A stretch of 64,000 nt of DNA from Serripes groenlandicus (lineage: Eukaryota; Mollusca; Bivalvia; Cardiida; Cardiidae), in NCBI GenBank assembly GCA_031761405.1, contig JASEVX010000001.1, positions 42,169,359 to 42,233,358 of the forward strand, read 5' to 3'. The notes beneath the pieces are model-generated. The model had not been told where the DNA came from. It worked only from the letters and a program-made list of their open reading frames with translations, and did not search any database. Shown here in pieces: positions 35,801 through 48,500 of the stretch (positions within the stretch are counted from its first letter, which is position 1; the number at the start of each line of letters is the position of its first letter). The position numbers were made by a program, and so were the translations under genes.

Positions 35801-38800
35801 CTACTTCATCAGCCTTCTGCTTTGAGAGCATAATTTTGAGAATAATGTCGTTTATTTTTATGACTTCATAACTGCATCTTTAACCCTTTCCCACGTGTAG
35901 ACGCATCTTGACGCATCTGCAGCAGACGACTTTTGAAAACAAAGTGACAAACACGAACTTGCTTAAAACGAGCAATTTCTCCTTTTGTAACAAAGTTTTC
36001 AACTTTTCTCAGTAATTATATCTACAATTATAGAGATTTTCCATAGTTTTGAGAAGACATTTTTTAAAGTCGTCTGCTGCAGATTTGTTTTATGTGGGAA
36101 AGGGTTAAAGCATTTTCTGATGAATGAAATGTTACTATATATATATCCATTTCATATATGATACATGTATATAATTTTAAGGGTACACATATTTACTACA
36201 TTTTGAAATTGTATCATATTTTATGAATCGCCCAGTTTTATTAAACATAATGTTGTATTGGAAATTCGAAACATCTCTGAAAAAGGTGATAAAACACGAC
36301 CTTGATATACAGGTAGACGTTGCCTACATGTACAAGTATGACAATTCCTTAACCTTTTTCAACATACAACAAAACTTGAAACAATTAGGCAAAACTATGG
36401 AACATCTCGGTGAACGAAAGTATAATCATCAAAAAGAGTTGAACAACTTGAACAATTTCTCCTTTTGCCACAATGTTTTCAATGTTTTTAGGTGTCCTAA
36501 AGCATGTGTATGACGGAAATGCTTAACTTACTCTCCTATCTCTCCATACAGTTGACAATCTTGGACATGATATCTTATATAATCTGGATGAACGTGGCCC
36601 CCGATAACAACCCGGTTAGATGGTCACGACCACTACGTGCACTCTATATCATCAACTTCTCTGACGGAAGACAGGTAATGCAACATTAGAAATTTATTGT
36701 TTTTTAATCCGATCCTTTTTAACAAAATATTTGCAGAAGACGACTTTATAAAAACGTGCATCCAAAACAATTTAAAGTCTTCTTCGTTCGCGATCTAGTC
36801 GTATAATTAAGTGTCCTGGAAGCCCCTGAAGAACAGTTGAGATCAGGAACCAACTACACAAAGGTGCAATTTTATCGTAATAGTCAATTACTCTCAACAC
36901 TTCCGAAGGTCGGGTTTCGTGTAGCCTAAATATTTGGACGTTGCATATTGCATTTCAGAGTCAGATGCGAACAGTTACAATGTAAAATCGCATTCGAGAG
37001 CAGACACTTGTAGTGTATTGAGACAGTCCTAAATCTGTTTAAAAGATGTTCTTCGATTGGTGGTGGGTTCGGCTTGCATGCGCCCGAATGTGTTGGGACA
37101 ATCTGAATACACGCATTGAAAAGGGTTTAACGTTACGTGGATAAAATAATGTCTACACTCAGATCCAGCCAGGGCCAATATCGCCTGATGTTGTTCAAAA
37201 GCAGGTTGATTTTTAACTCCACTGGCGAAAAGCCGGTGGAGATTATGTCATGGCAAATTGTCCGTCGTGCGTGCGTCCTTACGTGCGTCAACATCTTCTG
37301 CTCTGTAACCATCGCGTCAAATAGGATGAAACTTCACAGCAAGCATCTCAATTACCTACCTCACTAAAGTTCTTTAAAACATTTTTGGATCCATGGAGAA
37401 TTTCGGTTTCCTTAGCAACAAAAAGAAAAAACGTTAAACATTTTTTCTCCTCCCAAACCAGTTGTTTGATTTATAAATTAGTTTGTAGAAATTATCGATC
37501 TTTGTTGATTGGTCGAAAAATACGGCCTCCAGGTGCGGGCTGATTTGCTTTATATGGTTATAGTGAACACTTTAAAAATCGTCTTCTCAGATAGTATTTG
37601 GCCAATGTCCAAACTAATTTGTAGAAATGTTCCTTGTGTGACCTTCGTGCGATGTTGATAAGTAAAAAAACATGTCCGCCAGGGGTCGGGGCTATTTTGC
37701 CTTATATAGCTAAAGCGATTTTTTCCTAATGCAGTGAAGCGATACTTGCCCTCTTTGGCATCTTGTTTAACGATATATTCGCCTTGTTGTTTCGTCCTCT
37801 TTACGTTTAACTCACTGTTTATGTGTTCAATACATTTATAGATACGACGGGCATTTAGAAATATACGTCGCACAGTTCCAGAAATAACCAACGTCCTCGT
37901 GTTATTTATCATGATAGTTCTGCTGTTTTCTTTGTTGGCATTCAAACTATTTTATAGAAGGTAAGATATCACGTTTCACCAAGTAGAATCACCTATCAAT
38001 TGTTTAGTCCATCACGTGATATAACAGTTTTTGAACTTTTCTTAATTGAAAGCCTCTTACAAAATATATAACTATGAGCCACTATGTTAAAACACAGTAG
38101 AAAATATAAGAGGACACTCTATTTGCCTCAGAGACATACATGTCTGAATAAAGGAAAGGCTTAATTGTATTAAAGTAGAGTTACTTTTTCGTTGTTATAG
38201 ATATAGATTGACAAATTATCCATGGTTGTAATCATAATATAGTGGAAATAGATACAAGATGCGTTTCTACTTCTACGTTTAGTATACAAGTATAAAGTCT
38301 TAACGAATGGTCAGTAAAGCAATAGCATTCAAAGTTTAGTCTGTTTCATAATACAACACGTAGTGATAGTGCATTAAAACATATACCATGAGAGTTTGTC
38401 AATTGAACAAATCATTCCTCCTATATACTGTTTTAAAGAAAATAAAAGAACGTAGAAACATAAATTCTGACACACATTTTCGTTATTTAAAATGTATTAA
38501 GAAGGCTTTGAATTTTAAGGTATTATGAATTTATTTCTAGTTACTTTAACTATTCTAAAATGCCTTTAGAATGATCGTTAATTGAGATACTTTTTAAAAT
38601 AAACCATATTAGATAAGTTTTCATTGATGTTGATTATTTACAGAAAATTGACATATCCCAATGGTTCCAAGTACTTCACCAACTACCTTGATAGTTTTTG
38701 GGATTTGTATGTTTTAGTTACAACAGCTAATAACCCGGATGTAATGTAAGTATCATCTCTTTAACCTTTTCCCACAAACAGCAAATTTGTAGCAGGCGAC

Positions 38801-41800
38801 TTTGATAGCATCATAGGCATAACTAGTATATATCTCATGAACTGACAGTATAATTATTGAAAAGAGTTGAACAATTTATGGCAAATGGAGAAAAGGTTTC
38901 TTATGACAATGACATCACTTTATTGAGTGTCCATACATATAACTTTGATAGAGAACTGTACTCACAATGGCATCAATTTAATGAGTGTCTTTAAATATGA
39001 CTTTGATAGAGAATTGTACTTACAATGGCAACCCCTTAAAAATGACCATATATACATATTTTGATAGAGAACTGTACTCACAATGGCATAACATAAATGA
39101 GTGTCCATAAAAATTATTTTGATAGAGAACTATACTCTCACAATGGCATCACTTTATTGAATGCTTTTAAACATTATTTTGATAGAGAACTGTACTTACA
39201 CTGGCATCAATTTAATGAATGTCAATAATATGATTAAGATAGAGAACTGTACTTACAATGGCATTACTTTAATAAATGTCCATAAATAATGTTCTGATAG
39301 AGAACTGTACTTACAATGGCATCACTTTAATGAATGTCAATACTATGATTAAGATAGAGAACTATACTCCCAATGGCATAACATTAATGAGTGTCAATAA
39401 ATAAATAATTTAATAACATTTTGATAGAGAACTGTACTTACAATGGCATCACTTTAACGAATCTCCATAAATAAGATTTTAATACTTTTTAAGAACTTTA
39501 CTCACAATAATGAACTTAAAGGAGTGTCTTTAAACATTACTTTGATAGAGATCTATACTCCAAATGACATAACTTAAATGTGTGTCTTTAAATATTTTTG
39601 TTGATAGAGAACTGTACTTACAATGGCATCACTTTAATGAATGTCCATAAATAAGATTTTGATAGAGAACTGTACCTACAATGGCATCCCTTTAATGAAT
39701 GTCCATATATACGATTTTGATAGAGAACTGTACTCACAATGGCATAACGTAGGTGAGTGTCCATAAAAAATATTTTGATAGAGAACTATACTCACAAGAG
39801 AACTGTACTTACATTGGCATCACTTTAATGAATGTCAATAATATGATTAAGATAGAGAACTGTACTTACAATGACATCATTTCAATAAGTATCCATTAGT
39901 ATGAATTTAATAAGTGTCCATAACTAAGATTTTGATTGATAGCTGTATTTACAATGACATCACTTAATAAGTGTCCATAGCTAAGATTTTGATAGAGAAC
40001 TGTACTTACAATGACATCACTTAATAAGTGTCCATAACTACGATTTTGATCGAGAACTGTACTTACAATGACATCACTTAATAAATGTCCATAGCTGCAA
40101 TTTTGATCGAGAAATGTACTCACAATGACATCACTTAATAAGTGTCAATAACTGCGATTTCGATTGTGAACTGTACTTACAATGACATTACTTAATAAGT
40201 GTCCATAACTAAGATTTTGATAGACAACTGTACTTACAATGACATCACTTAATAAGTGTCCATAACTACGATTTTGATTGAGAACTGTACTTACAATGAC
40301 ATCACTTAATAAGTGTTTTATAACTAAGATTTTGATAGAGAACTGTTCTTACAATGACATCACTTAATAAGTGTCCATAACTACGATTTTGATTGAGAAC
40401 TGTACTTACAATGACATCACTTAATAAGTGTCCATAACTAAGATTTTGATAGAGAACTGTACTTACAATAACATCACTTAATAAGTGTACATAACTAAGA
40501 TTTTGATTGAGAACTGTACTAACAATGGCATCACTTATTAAGTGTCCATAACTACGATTTTGATAGAGAACTGTATGAGGCGCCGTTTTACTATTTATTC
40601 CTTATTTTTTGATATCAGGAATTCGATTTTTTGATATCAGAAAATCATTTTTTGATATCAGGAAATCAATTTCTTGATATCAGAAAATAATGAATATTTT
40701 TTGATATCAGGAATTTGAATTTTTGATATCAGAAAATATTCATTATTTTCTGATATCAAGAAATTGATTTCCTGATATCAAAAAATCGAATTCCTGATAT
40801 CAAAAAAAAAAAATCAAGAAATATGCTCTATTTTTCTATGAGTCGCCGCTTTACTATTTATTCCTTATTTTTTGATATCAGGAATTCGATTTTTTGATAT
40901 CAGGAATTCGAATTTTCAAAAAATCTTTTTTTGATATCAGAAAATAATGAATATTTTTTGATATCTGGAATTTGAATTTTTGATATCAGAAAATATTCAT
41001 TATTTTCTGATATCAAGAAATTGATTTCCTGATATCAAAAAATCGAATTCCTGATATCAAAAAAAAAAAATCAAGAAATATGCTCTATTTTTCTATGAGT
41101 CGCCGTTTTACTCTTTATTCCTTATTTTTTGATATCAGGAATTCGATTTTTTGATATCAGGAATTCGAATTTTCAAAAAATCTTTTTTTGATATCAGAAA
41201 ATCTATTTTTTGATATCAGGAATTCGAATTTTTGATATCAGAAAATATTCATTATTTTCTGATATCAAGAAATTGATTTCCTGATATCAAAAAATCGAAT
41301 TCCTGATATAAAAAAATATCAAGAAATATGCTCTATTTTTCTATGAGTCGCCGTTTTACTATTTATTTCCTGATATCAAAAAATGATTTTCTGATATTAA
41401 AAAATCGAATTCCTGATATCAAAAAATATCAAGAAATATGCTCTATTTTATGAGGCGCCGTTTTATTATTTATTCCTTATTTTTTTAATATCAGGAATTC
41501 GATTTTTTGATATCAGAAAATATTCATTATTTTCTGATATCAAGAAATTGATTTCCTGATATCAAAAAATGATTTTCCGATATCAAAAAATCTATTGAAT
41601 AATTCAATTCAATTTTCTGAATTTTTGATATCAGAAAATCTATTTTTTGATATCAGAAAATACTCTGTATTTCTTGATATCAAGAAATCCATTTTCTGAT
41701 ATCAAAACATCGAATTCCTGATATAAAAAAATAAGGAATAAATAGTAAAACGGCGCCTCATAGAACTGTACTTACAATGACATCACTTAATATAAAGTGT

Positions 41801-42497
41801 CCATAACTATGATTTGATTGAGAACTGTGCTTACAATGACCTCACTTAATAAGTGTCCATAACTATGATTTTGATAGAGAACTGTACTTACACATGCTTA
41901 CCAACCTTTTCTCATCCTCAAGGGGGAGTTTCATGATCTCAAAGTGGGGGATTGGGGTTTGAAGTGGGAGATTTTCAGCGCCATGAATTTAACAGTAGAA
42001 ATGTTCACAATAGAACGGAATTTAGATAACTATGCAGGGATACATGTACAATACTTTCAATATTTAATATAATATAATTAAAAAGACTCATTTTGAGAAT
42101 GTTTTCTATAAACAGATTATTTTCAACTGTATATATGCATTAAGTATTATTTTGGCATGTTTTCAAATCTGTGCTTTGATATTAAGAAATGTATTAACTG
42201 TGGTTAACTAGAAAATCACGCAATTTGTCTGTTATGTCAAAGACTTTCATATTACATCCAAGAAAATAAAAATATTAACAACATTTTAATTTATAGACAT
42301 ACTTTTGAATGAAAAACCCGGGTACTAATGGAATAAAGACACAGGGAAAAGAAAAATACACATATATGTAATCATTTAATTGAGCTACACACATTGTTTT
42401 GAACTTGTTGAAAGAAAGGGCCTTTAATCAGTGACAATATGTTAAGAAGTTGATGTTAGAAAATGATTGTAGTAATTTTCAGTACATTTATCCTCAG

Positions 42498-42555
<58 letters not shown>

Positions 42556-45500
42556 ATAATTTAAATTTTCAAATTTTCGAAAATCGTGAGTTTCTCCCTC
42601 ACGATCGTGGGGGCCCTTCAAATCGTGAGACTCACGATTGAATCTGGAGGGTTGGTAAGCATGACTTACAATGACATCACTTAATTAGGAGTCGTAGTGT
42701 ATATTCTTTTGTATGATACTTTTTAAACTCATTAATAATGAATATACTTCAAGGATGCCTGCCTACGATTACAGTAAATGGTATGCCATATTTTTCTTCA
42801 TCTATCTCATCATATGTCTATATGTGTTCATGAGCATTGTGCTGGCTGCTATCTACAATACATACAGGAAAAATCTAAAGGTAAGAGCATCTCGTCAATT
42901 AACAAAGTAGATCTACCTGATATCATGCCATTTTTAACCGACTGTCTCTGTAGTGTAGTGGTATGTGTAAGAGTGTTCACTTCCGGACTGGGAGACCAGA
43001 GTTTGATCCCTGGGTTGGTCATTTTAAAGACTTTAAAAACAGTAGTAATGGCTTCCCTCATGTATCCTTAGGATTACCTTAATTGCATTATGGATGATCC
43101 CTTGGTGTCAGATTAATACTGATAGTACTTGTATTTAACCCAGAAATCGCAGTCAACTTCTCTTCAACGTGTGAATAGAGTGGCAAAAGGAGAATTGCTC
43201 ATAATAAGTAATCAGCAATTTCTCATTTTGTCACAATGTTTTCTTAAGTTGTCAGTTATCTATAAATGAAAGTTTTATTTTTAATGGAATGGAAAACATT
43301 GAGGGAAAAAGAGAAATTGTTTATCATGAGAAATTTATCTTTTTGTACCATTTGCTGCAGATTATTCAAAACACATCAGGGTCAATGTAAATTACTTTAT
43401 CTAACCTAGAAAAAATGTTACTTATTGTTTGAGTTAATTATAAACTGATATTATCATAATATATGTCTGACAATTACGATGGTCGCCAACAGAAATAAGG
43501 GCACCCTACTAATAAAACCAGTTTGAAAATGATCAAAGCGGATAAATGGTGAGGTTTTACTTAATATGACCATAACATAATGGGTACACTCCTCCCCAAT
43601 CCCACATTTTCCAGCATCTTCAGCAGACAACTATATTTTCCATATTTTTGAGAAGATTATCTCACAATTTTTAAAGTCGGCAGTTGCAGATTCGTTGCAT
43701 GAAGGGGACATTACCTTAATTGATTGACACACTACTTTTTTCTCTATTAGAATGAAATAAAGATGGCTGTGTTCAACAAAAGGAAGAAGTTACGAGGGGC
43801 ATTCCAAATTCTGAAGGTCACACAGAATGGCGAGGATGTTATAACACGTTCTGTTTGGAATGCCGTTATGAAACGAGTGTTACCGAAAAAAAGTGCCAAC
43901 CAGATTGAACTGCTAATGACCATACTTGATGCAGAAGGATCGGGCAATATAAGTATGCATTGCCTCAACATATTTCTATATGAATCAATTTCTGAAATTG
44001 GACTCAAACTAATTTCTGGAGATCTGTTTTTTTAAATCAGCGTAGCAGCAGTTTTCTGGAAATTACTTTTCAAATGACTTGATAATTATGGTGAAAATAA
44101 ATATCATTTAATTAAGAATTTGAAAATGCAAGAATGAATTTAACATAAATTGAGCACTCGAACCGCCATCTAGTTGCCCTGTGGAGAATTTTTATGAGCA
44201 AAAACTAACCCATGGGTAAACTGTATCTGTGATCTGAATTGCTCAACATGTGAATGGCTTGGAGGTCATAGAGATTTACATGCTAGACTGTCAATCCAGA
44301 GGTGCAGGGTTTAAATCTGTGTCCGAGTTCTTGACATTTCTGAGTGTCTCCCTCTCGTCTCTCCAATTATCTTGGTACTCCTAGAGTTGACTTTGGACTC
44401 TTTCAAATGCAAAGTTGGACCATCCAGTTTAAAAATGGAAGGATTTCATATTGACTTTCAAAACTTTAGCTTTTTAGAAATCATACTCACATGCTATTAC
44501 CTTTCCAACATACAACAAATCTGGAGCAGGTGAAAACATCTAGGCTAGAATATAAAACATTATTGAGAAATATTCTATTCATATCTATTCAATAACTTTG
44601 ATTTTATTTATTATCTCTACCAATTTCTTTTAACCCTTTCCCACTTGCAGATGCATTCCAACACATTTGCAGTAGTCGACTTTTGAAAACATTGTGGCAA
44701 AAGGAGAAATTGCTCATGACGAGCAATTTCCCCTTTTGCTACAATGTTTTCAACTCCATTTAATGATTAAACTTTCATTTATGGAGATATTTCACATTTT
44801 TTCCAATACGTTCTCAAAGTCGTCTGCTGTAGAATTGTCGTGTGCGGGAATCAGTTAAAATTCCGCTACAAGCTTTTGTTTCTTTACTTATTGTTTTTAC
44901 TCATTTCAGATAAGAATAATTTCCTTAACTTGATCAATCTGCTGATGGTTCCAGTATCTGAGGTTATGGAACGATTAACTTTTATCGAGAAAAAGTTTCC
45001 AGCTATTTATAATTCTGATGCTAGTAATTTTCTAAAGATTTGCGTAAGACATAAGTAAGTAGTTTCAATCTGAAGATTAAGATAGCCATTGCTTCATACA
45101 AAACCATTCTAACCTTATCTTATTACTAGAAGTAGTTACAATTGTTTTGTATGAGTCAATCAAATAACATTAATCCGTGTGACGGCAGGTATGTTTTGCC
45201 ACCATTTAAAGCCAATTGTAAGCAAACTGTCTGTGCAGACCGAATTCAGATGTGCAGAGCACAGTCGTTATCTAATGTTTGACCCTTTATCACACGCTGA
45301 TGCATTTTGACACAGCTATGCATATGACTAATTTTCAGCAATTTGTTTTATGTGGGAAAGAATTGACTCCTTTTGCTCTTGCAGACACTTTTCAAACCAC
45401 TTTGCTTTAAACTTTAATCAATAATTACACTTTCATTTATAGATCTTATTTTAGTTTTTTGCCTAGATGATTTCAAAGTCGTCTATTGCAAATAACAAAT

Positions 45501-48500
45501 TATTTTATGGATCTTTTTACATCAAACAGCAAAACTCCAATATGGAAACCAAATATTTCACACTTGATAAATCTAACTTTGCGCTTTTAAAACCATGATA
45601 AAAAAGCCCTGAGGTTTGTTCTTGCACATGTCACATCACCCTTTCTCACATGCAGACACAAATTGATTCATCTGCAGCAGACAACTCTTAAAAACATTGT
45701 TTTAAAGAGAAATTGCTCACAATGTTTTCAACTCTATTCATTAAGTTTTGTACTTTTCAATGGTAGAGATCTTTAGCTGGATGTTTTTTAACATCCTAAG
45801 CTAAACAATTGTTGTATGTTGGAAAAATAACCTTTCTACTGCAAATGCTCTAAATGTATTTGCATGTGTAAAAAAGTTTTAATCCTGAGATTAATGTTTT
45901 ATTCCAGATTTTTCCGGATATTTTTTGATGTGATGATTTTTGTAAATGCCTGGTTTATTGGGTTTGATATAGACAATGCTGATTGGTTCTTCTTATCAAT
46001 TTTCCTCATTGAAATCATCCTCAAACTCTATGTGTATGGACCAGTGGAGTTCTTCACTCGATTCTGGAACATGTAAGTCAGTATGCCCTCATAATCGTTT
46101 CACACCCATGCATTTTGATATATCTGTAGCATTCAACTTTTGAAAATATTGCGGCAAATAAAGAAATAGCGCATGATGATCAATTTCTCCATTTGCCGCA
46201 ATGTTTTCAATTCTATTTGATAACTTAACATTCATTTATAAAAACCAAAAGAAAAATTATATGATTGCATACTCTATTAGATGTTTTTAAATTCTCTGCT
46301 TCAGATTTGTTGATGAAAGTTTTAACCCTTATCCTGCTATAGCATCTTTAAAATCAATTTTTGTTATCAATGCAGATGAGGATCTGCCTACGCATTCATG
46401 CAGTCTTATCATGGTTTTCATTTGAACCCAAATGTCAGGGGAGGTTGTTTCTCAAAAGAACCATTTAACAGTCGCAACAAAATAGGAATTGATTCAGTAA
46501 TAAGAATATTAATGTGAGTTTGCTCCAGCTTATCTAAGCTTCAGATTTTAATTTTGAATCTGGAATGATTGTTTTCATATTATGTTTGGGTTGTATTGTC
46601 AAGTAGTTAATATATTTAAGTTTTTCAAGTTATTTAAGTTATCACTTATGTAAATCTTTTTTTATTAGATTTGACTTCCTTGTGATCGTAGGAGCATTTA
46701 TAGCCACAGCTATTGAATCAGTAGAAGGAGATGGTAACATTTTGATCTTACAATATAAATCTATTTTCATACAGCTTTAACCCTTTCCCTCATCTACAAT
46801 TCTGCAGCAGACGACTTTGAACATATTTTGTCAAAAGATAGAAAAACTCTATAATTGAATGGATAACCTATGACTAAAAGTGGAAAACATTGTGGCAAAA
46901 GGAGAAATTGCTTCTTTTGAGCAATTTCTTCTTTTGTCACTATATTTTCAAAAAGCCGTCTGCTGCAGAGGCGTCAATATGAGGGAAAGGGGTAAGTATG
47001 ATTTGACTGTTAACCCTTTAACACATACAGACACTTAATGTGCACTTAAATTTCCATTTGCGACAATGTTTTAATCTTTGTTCAATAATTGTTCTGTCAT
47101 TTATATAGAGTTTCCATATACTTTTTGAGATGGTTTCAAAGTCGTCCGCTTACACATTTGTTGTATGTGGGTAAGGGTGAAAACAATTGTGTTGTATGTA
47201 AGTAATATAAGTAAAATTTGCCTTTTTTTCTGAAGAAAATATTTTTAACCCTTTCCCTTATACGACAAATCTGCAGCAGACGACTTTGATCATATTTTGT
47301 CAAAAAATAGAAAATCTCTATAATTGAATAGATAACCTTAGTACTAAGAGTGGAAAACATTGTGGCAAAAGGAGAAATTGCTTGTTTTGAGCAATTTCTT
47401 CTTTTGTCACTATGTTTTCAAATAGCTGTATGAGTGAAAGGGTTAATATCTATCAATAATAATGATAAGAAATAGGAAATACATGTATCTGGTTTACTAA
47501 ACAACTTCTATATTAACTTGTTGTGCAACCCTTTCCCACCTGCAGATGCATTTTGACATCTCTGCAGCAGACGACTTTTGATAACAGTGTAGCAGAAGAT
47601 ATAAAGATTTTCTAAATATATCGCACACATACTATCAAAGCTATCTGCTGCACATTTGTTGTATCTCGGAAAGGGTTAAAGTCACAAAAGTATATCATTA
47701 TATCATATATATAGTCCAAAATTTAATCAGAAGTATTTTTTTACTCATTTTAAGTAACATTTATTGCAGTTTTAGATTTTTCTCATTCAGAAACAAACTG
47801 ATAAAATACCAATTGACAACTTCTAACAATATAACAGGTTCAAATGAGTCTTTCCTTCTTTCAAATGGTAGGTTTTTCTTAAGCATGGTGCATTTATTTA
47901 TTATACAGGAAATATAGAGCTTAGTACTTTAGATGTTCTGCTTATACTGCGAGTGATGAGACTGATTAAGTTCTTTGGAAGTATACAAAGGTAGGAATAA
48001 CAGTTGCAATGAGCTGTAGTCCAGGTTTACCAATCCTAGTGTATTTGTGACAAGTACAGGACAAGATCTGTCTGTACATTTATAATATAAACTGAGCCAT
48101 TCCAAGAGAAAACCCACATTATAGCCTCTGCGTAATGTATTGACCCGGATCAGCCCAGTGCAGTCCATGCAAGCTAATCCGGGATGACACATTAAGTCTT
48201 AGGGGGATAGAGGTATAGAGTAATGATTCCTGAAACAGAAAATCCACAGGAGGCGAAAAGTGTCTGTCTGGGTTAGCCTGCATGGCATGCTTAGGCTGAT
48301 CTGGGTCGTGGAACAGCTCAACTGATGATCAGAATCCTCTCCGTAGTGTCTGTGAATAATCGGCAAACAGTGCAGATCCATATCTAACTGCATGGATGGG
48401 CAGTTTGATCTTGATCTACACTAGTTGCCAAAGCCCCAAGATTGGTTTTCATGGAGAACTGATCCTATTTGTAATAGCATTAACCAATCCACACCTACAA

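Larger units (their letters stand above)
38925..42712 (+). repeat. Minisatellite of ~57-60 bp units filling TPC intron 7, split by two insertions
   Basis: Units read GATAGAGAACTGTACTTACA then ATGACATCACTTAATAAGTG and TCCATAACTAAGATTTT. About 28 units run from ~38925 to 40574, then a few more at 41762-41892 and a last half unit at 42664. Left units (to ~39900) vary in length with an AATGGCATCACTTTAATGAA core; right units are nearly uniform at 57 bp. The 19-residue repeated open frame on the minus strand arises only because 57 is divisible by three. Confidence 0.93.

Noticed and set aside
37550..37945. 131-codon minus-strand frame
   Set aside because: Antisense to TPC exon 6 and a degenerate repeat; no recognisable product.
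39896..40123. 75-codon minus-strand frame with a 19-residue internal repeat
   Set aside because: It results from the 57 bp minisatellite unit being a multiple of three; no start, splice or domain evidence.
38925..40574. Regularly spaced direct repeats suggestive of a CRISPR array
   Set aside because: The whole 57-60 bp unit is conserved with no unique spacers, and the context is a eukaryotic intron.
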